From Paenibacillus_E sp964253085 (GTDB lineage: Bacteria; Bacillota; Bacilli; Paenibacillales; NBRC-103111): a stretch of 64,000 nt of DNA. Both the position numbers and the translations under genes were made by a program. The DNA lies in NCBI RefSeq assembly GCF_964253085.1, contig NZ_CAXUQH020000001.1, forward strand, positions 7,378,001-7,442,000, given 5' to 3'. The notes beneath the pieces were generated by a model. It was not told the origin of the DNA. It did no database searches and saw nothing but the letters and a program-made list of their open reading frames with translations. Below, piece after piece: positions 60,360-64,000 of the stretch (its first letter is position 1; each line of letters opens with the position of its first letter).

Positions 60360-61543
60360 CTACGAATAACGTGGTAATCGCAAGCGCGGTCCGGACACCG
60401 GTCGGTAACTTCAACGGGATGTTCAAGGACGTTTCGGCCGTCAAGCTGGGATCCGTCGCCATTGCCGAAGCGATCCGGCGTGCGGGGATTGACCCGGCGC
60501 AAGTCGATGAAGTCATCATGGGCAACGTCCTGCAGGCCGGACTGGGCCAGAATCCAGCCCGCCAAGCCGCGCTAACCGCCGGGTTACCCGTGGAATGCGC
60601 CGCGATGACGATCAACAAAGTGTGCGGGTCGGGAATGAAGGCGGTCAGCTTGGCTTATAACGCCATTGTTTGCGGTGACAGTGACATCGTCGTAGCCGGC
60701 GGCATGGAGAATATGAGCCTGGCACCGTATCTGCTGCAAGGTGCCCGCTCCGGTTACCGGATGGGAGATCAGACAGTTACTGACACGATGATCCGGGATG
60801 GGCTCTGGTGCGCAGCGAACGACTACCATATGGGGATCACCGCCGAGAATATTTGCGAAAAATATGGATTTACACGCGAAGAGCTCGATCGGTTTGCCGT
60901 GGACAGCCAGAGGAAAGCCTCTGAAGCCGTCGCAGCCGGACGGTTCACCGATGAAATCGTCAGGGTTGACATTCCGCAGAAAAAAGGCGCTTCGCTGACC
61001 GTGACCGTGGATGAGTACCCGCGCCCGGACACGACGCTAGAAGCGCTTGCCAAGCTGCGTCCGGCATTCAAGCACGACGGAATCGTTACGGCCGGCAACT
61101 CGTCCGGAATCAACGACGGCGCAGCGGCGTTAGTCATTATGTCCGAACGCAAAGCCGCGTCTCTTGGCGTGAAACCTCTCGCCATCGTTCGCTCTCACGC
61201 TTCTGCGGGCGTCGATCCCGCTATGATGGGCATCGGTCCGGTTCCCGCTTCGCAGCGCGCGCTCGCGAAAGCCTGTCTAAGCATGACCGATATCAGCCTG
61301 CTTGAGGTGAACGAAGCATTCGCCGCGCAGTCTTTGGCTTATACCAGGCATTTCGATGTTGACCCGGGGATCTTTAACGTCAACGGTGGAGCCATCTCCT
61401 TGGGTCATCCGATCGGCGCGAGCGGAGCCCGCGTGCTAGTTACGATGCTTCACGAGATAAGGCGCCGGGGCTCCCGCTACGGATTGGCCTCGCTCTGCAT
61501 CGGCGGTGGTCAAGGGATTGCGGTCGTTGTCGAGGGAATTTAA
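60356..61543 (+). CDS. atoB: Acetyl-CoA acetyltransferase (thiolase)
   Basis: A 395-residue thiolase, GTG start, GGAGGG upstream. The nucleophilic Cys is in INKVCGSGMKAVSLAYN (near residue 90), the His in GGAISLGHPIGASGARVL, and the second Cys in SLCIGGGQGIAVVVE near the end. It splits acetoacetyl-CoA with CoA to two acetyl-CoA. Between hbd and the CoA-transferase genes, it fits acetoacetate breakdown. Confidence 0.93.
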   Translation: MTTNNVVIASAVRTPVGNFNGMFKDVSAVKLGSVAIAEAIRRAGIDPAQVDEVIMGNVLQAGLGQNPARQAALTAGLPVECAAMTINKVCGSGMKAVSLAYNAIVCGDSDIVVAGGMENMSLAPYLLQGARSGYRMGDQTVTDTMIRDGLWCAANDYHMGITAENICEKYGFTREELDRFAVDSQRKASEAVAAGRFTDEIVRVDIPQKKGASLTVTVDEYPRPDTTLEALAKLRPAFKHDGIVTAGNSSGINDGAAALVIMSERKAASLGVKPLAIVRSHASAGVDPAMMGIGPVPASQRALAKACLSMTDISLLEVNEAFAAQSLAYTRHFDVDPGIFNVNGGAISLGHPIGASGARVLVTMLHEIRRRGSRYGLASLCIGGGQGIAVVVEGI

Positions 61544-61568
61544 CTATGCGAAGGGAGACGATTGCTCT

Positions 61569-62255
61569 ATGAAACAAATATTGAATTCCTTTCAAGAAGC
61601 CGTCAGCAGCATTACGGATGGCGCGACGCTCATGGTCGGGGGCTTCGGCTTGGTGGGTATTCCGGAGCAGTTGCTTGTCGCGCTGGCTGACCGCGGCACC
61701 CGCAACTTAACCGTGATTTCCAACAATTGCGGGATCGATGATTGGGGACTGGGATTGCTCCTCCGAAACAAGCAGATTACGAGGATCATCGCCTCCTATG
61801 TCGGGGAGAACAAAGAGTTCGAGCGTCAGGTATTAAGCGGTGAAATCGAGGCCGAGCTGGTCCCCCAAGGCACGCTTGCGGAGAGAATTAGAGCTGGAGG
61901 TGCCGGCATCCCGGCATTCTACACACCTGCCGGGGTCGGAACTCCGCTAGCCGATGGACGGGAAACCCGAGTCTTCGGTGGCAAGGAATATATTCTTGAG
62001 CACGCTTTAACCGCTGATTTCAGCCTCGTTCGCGCGGCCCGAGCAGACCGGATGGGAAATCTCATCTATAACAAGACGGCCTGCAACTTCAATCCGATGA
62101 TGGCGACGGCAGGCAAGGTCACGATCGCGGAGGTGGAGCAGTTGTCCGAAACGGGTGATCTGGATCCGGAATCCATCGACACTCCGGGCATTTACGTACA
62201 GCAAATCATCGTAGGAAAACAAGAGAAGCGCATAGAGCGTCTAACGACACGCTGA
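61569..62255 (+). CDS. scoA: 3-oxoacid CoA-transferase subunit A
   Basis: ATG 61569 (MKQILNSFQEAVSSITDG); the frame extends upstream into the thiolase without a ribosome site. The 228-residue alpha subunit has the CoA-binding VGGFGLVGIPEQL and NNCGIDDWGLGLLL segments typical of SCOT/AtoD. With subunit B it moves CoA from succinyl-CoA (or another donor) to acetoacetate. It follows the thiolase by 25 bases. Confidence 0.92.
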   Translation: MKQILNSFQEAVSSITDGATLMVGGFGLVGIPEQLLVALADRGTRNLTVISNNCGIDDWGLGLLLRNKQITRIIASYVGENKEFERQVLSGEIEAELVPQGTLAERIRAGGAGIPAFYTPAGVGTPLADGRETRVFGGKEYILEHALTADFSLVRAARADRMGNLIYNKTACNFNPMMATAGKVTIAEVEQLSETGDLDPESIDTPGIYVQQIIVGKQEKRIERLTTR

Positions 62256-62279
62256 TCCGCCAAGGAGGAGAACTGAGAG

Positions 62280-62945
62280 ATGAGCGAACCTATGTCCATT
62301 CGCGAACGAATTGCCAGGCGCGCGGAAAAGGAGCTGCATGACGGTTATTATGTCAATCTGGGAATCGGCATTCCCACCATGGTTGCCAATTATATCTCGC
62401 CGGACAAACAAGTCGTGCTGCAGTCCGAGAACGGCCTGCTCGGCATCGGCCCTTATCCGGCGCCGGACCGCGTCGATCCCGACTTGATTAATGCCGGCAA
62501 AGAAACCGTCACCGCCATTACGGGCGCAGCTTATTTCAGCAGTGCCGATTCCTTCGCCATGATACGAGGCGGACATATCAATCTGGCGATTCTGGGCGGC
62601 ATGGAAGTGTCCGCAGCCGGAGATCTGGCCAATTGGACGATTCCCGGCAAGATGGTCAAGGGCATGGGAGGAGCCATGGACTTGGTGCACGGCGCGAAGA
62701 GGATTGTAGTCATTATGGAGCACGTCAACAAGGCTGGCCAGCCCAAGATCCTTAACAATTGTAGCCTTCCCTTGACCGGTAAGCAAGTGGTGAATCGGAT
62801 CATTACCGACTGGGCGGTTATCGATGTTACGCCAGAAGGCCTACTTCTAGTTGAGGTCGCCGAAGGCTGCACGATCGAGGATGTCCGCGGCGCAACGGAG
62901 CCGCCGCTTCTGCTGTCCGATACGCTGCAGATGAATGCCTATTAG
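62280..62945 (+). CDS. scoB: 3-oxoacid CoA-transferase subunit B
   Basis: A 221-residue beta subunit, ATG 62280 after AAGGAGGAG. The catalytic Glu is in VVLQSENGLLGIGPYP (residue about 48). GIGIPTMVANY and MVKGMGGAMDLVHGAKR are family landmarks. Works as the partner of the preceding gene. The next gene follows after 39 bases. Confidence 0.93.
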   Translation: MSEPMSIRERIARRAEKELHDGYYVNLGIGIPTMVANYISPDKQVVLQSENGLLGIGPYPAPDRVDPDLINAGKETVTAITGAAYFSSADSFAMIRGGHINLAILGGMEVSAAGDLANWTIPGKMVKGMGGAMDLVHGAKRIVVIMEHVNKAGQPKILNNCSLPLTGKQVVNRIITDWAVIDVTPEGLLLVEVAEGCTIEDVRGATEPPLLLSDTLQMNAY

Positions 62946-62984
62946 TGAGCTGGCTTAACTACTTCCTGAGAGGAGCTGAGGACC

Positions 62985-63761
62985 ATTTACACGAATCGCG
63001 TTGTTATCGTCACCGGCGCCGCCCAAGGAATCGGACTGAATATTGCCGGGAGCTTTGCCCGGCAAGGCGCAACGGTCGTTCTGTCGGATCGCAACGGCCC
63101 TGTACTTGAAGCAGCCGTGCGTGATTTAGCCGAGTCCGGCTGCAGAGCGGTTGCTATTCAAGCAGACATGACGGTGGAGAAGGACATCATCGGACTCATC
63201 GAACAAACTGCATCTTGGTATGGCCGATTGGACATTCTCGTCAACAATGCGGGAATGCAACACGTCGCGCCGATCGCGGATTTTCCGACGGAGAAGTTCG
63301 AGATCATGATCAAGATCATGCTGACTGCACCCTTCATCGCCATCAAACACGCCCTCCCCCTTATGAAGCAGCAGAACTACGGCCGCATTCTCAATATCGC
63401 ATCGATTAACGGAATCGTCGGTTTCCCGGGCAAAGCCGCCTACAATAGCGCCAAGCATGGGGTCATTGGCTTAACCAAAGTCGCTGCATTGGAAGCAGCC
63501 CCGTTCGGCATTACGGTTAACGCGTTATGTCCGGGTTATGTCGATACGCCTTTGGTTCGTGGACAGCTGCAAGATTTGGCCGTTGCCCGCAACGTACCCG
63601 TGGAGAAAGTGCTGGAAGAGGTCATTTTCCCGCTTGTTCCGCAGTGCCGATTCCTGGAAGTGGGCGAGATCGCGGATTACGCCCTGTTCCTCGCCAGCGA
63701 GAAGGCCAAGGGAGTTACCGGTCAGGCCGTGTTGCTGGATGGGGGCTATACGGCGCAATAG
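62985..63761 (+). CDS. 3-hydroxybutyrate dehydrogenase (SDR), probable ATT start
   Basis: A 258-residue SDR. The NAD motif VIVTGAAQGIGLNIA lies upstream of the first ATG/GTG/TTG (GTG 63117), so that shorter start would delete the cofactor site. In frame, ATT at 62985 is nine bases after AGGAG (62971-62975) and is bounded upstream by a stop at 62967; CTG 62976 is the only alternative. Later motifs are ILNIASINGIVGFPG (Ser) and YNSAKHGV (Tyr, Lys) and the 3-HBDH-type TVNALCPGYVDTPLV. It oxidises (R)-3-hydroxybutyrate to acetoacetate, the input of the operon. The gene ends before a terminator. Confidence 0.88.
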   Translation: MYTNRVVIVTGAAQGIGLNIAGSFARQGATVVLSDRNGPVLEAAVRDLAESGCRAVAIQADMTVEKDIIGLIEQTASWYGRLDILVNNAGMQHVAPIADFPTEKFEIMIKIMLTAPFIAIKHALPLMKQQNYGRILNIASINGIVGFPGKAAYNSAKHGVIGLTKVAALEAAPFGITVNALCPGYVDTPLVRGQLQDLAVARNVPVEKVLEEVIFPLVPQCRFLEVGEIADYALFLASEKAKGVTGQAVLLDGGYTAQ

Positions 63762-63841
63762 CGGTTGAAGACTGCCTAGTAGAACAACGGGTTCTGCCTC
63801 CTTGAGTTGCTGGTGCGGTCGGGCAAATAAGATAGTCTTAA

Positions 63842-63879
63842 AAATACAGCAGGCCCCCACAAGGAGGCCTGCTGTATTT
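63842..63879. terminator. Terminator after the 3-hydroxybutyrate operon
   Basis: AAATACAGCAGGCC (63842-63855) pairs perfectly with GGCCTGCTGTATTT (63866-63879). It separates two convergent genes. Confidence 0.85.
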
Positions 63880-63889
63880 AGATGTATAA

Positions 63890-64000
63890 TTAATTCGAAT
63901 CTGCCGCACATTCCGCGGAATATTCAGCCAACAATCGTGCTTCATAACCGGTTGCGTCGGCAACGATATATCCTTTGATCGATTCCGATTCCATCGGCCC
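63890..64000 (-). CDS. Unidentified protein, C-terminal end only
   Basis: On the minus strand a frame open from the window edge ends in TAA at 63890-63892. It reads ESIKGYIVADATGYEARLLA then EYSAECAADSN. The fragment is too short to place in a family. It is convergent with the 3-hydroxybutyrate operon. Confidence 0.55.
   Translation of the reverse strand, partial: GPMESESIKGYIVADATGYEARLLAEYSAECAADSN

Overview
The window looks like a chromosomal stretch from a Paenibacillaceae member (Paenibacillus or a close relative). The basis is a split LplB/YtcP-type sugar ABC importer beside a membrane-anchored AraC regulator, an S-layer-homology protein, a dedicated ECF biotin transporter, Bce-type and OmpR-type two-component systems, strong AAGGAGG-like ribosome binding sites with frequent TTG/GTG starts, and short intergenic hairpin repeats. 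No rRNA or tRNA gene was seen.

Layout. 1-5042: end of a carbohydrate ABC importer operon (minus strand) and its divergent AraC regulator. 5144-10310: a type II NADH dehydrogenase with two Rex-like operators, then a glycine betaine importer (opuAA-AB-AC) divergent from a GbsR-like regulator. 10422-14807: EcsC-like protein, then a self-contained plus-strand unit of ABC exporter with cyclic-nucleotide domain, GNAT-like protein A, a 33-residue cationic peptide, and GNAT-like protein B. This is the best candidate for an undescribed system (RiPP or lipopeptide-like). 14909-19849: polysaccharide deacetylase, a tandem-repeat field, and a BirA-controlled biotin ECF transporter with an unusual EcfA-EcfT fusion. 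19968-29573: ADP-ribosylglycohydrolase, AraC regulator, SLH protein, beta-propeller lipoprotein, FAD monooxygenase and a two-component system. 29942-35646: a fructose operon that also carries HPr and enzyme I (fruR-fruK-EIIBC-EIIA-HPr-ptsI). 36209-43905: secreted protein plus two-component system, then a Bce-like peptide-sensing/resistance module. 44052-58417: an accessory region with a truncated YhgE-like gene, a PhoX-like phosphatase, redox enzymes, an IS110-family element, a TetR-controlled SDR pair, an M16 peptidase, a VOC protein and most copies of the dispersed hairpin repeat. 58418-63761: a GC-richer LysR-controlled 3-hydroxybutyrate/acetoacetate operon. 63890-64000: 3' end of a minus-strand gene.

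How they work together. The importer/regulator pairs (AraC with the sugar importer, GbsR with OpuA, BirA box with BioY-ECF, FruR with the fructose PTS, LysR with the ketone-body operon) are ordinary regulated uptake or catabolism modules. Less ordinary items are the peptide/GNAT/exporter operon, an IS110 element whose downstream non-coding end recurs without a transposase 6.8 kb away, probable non-canonical start codons (CTG, ATT), and a repeat family clustered around that IS. All functional assignments are from motif recognition in the sequence; no database search was possible.
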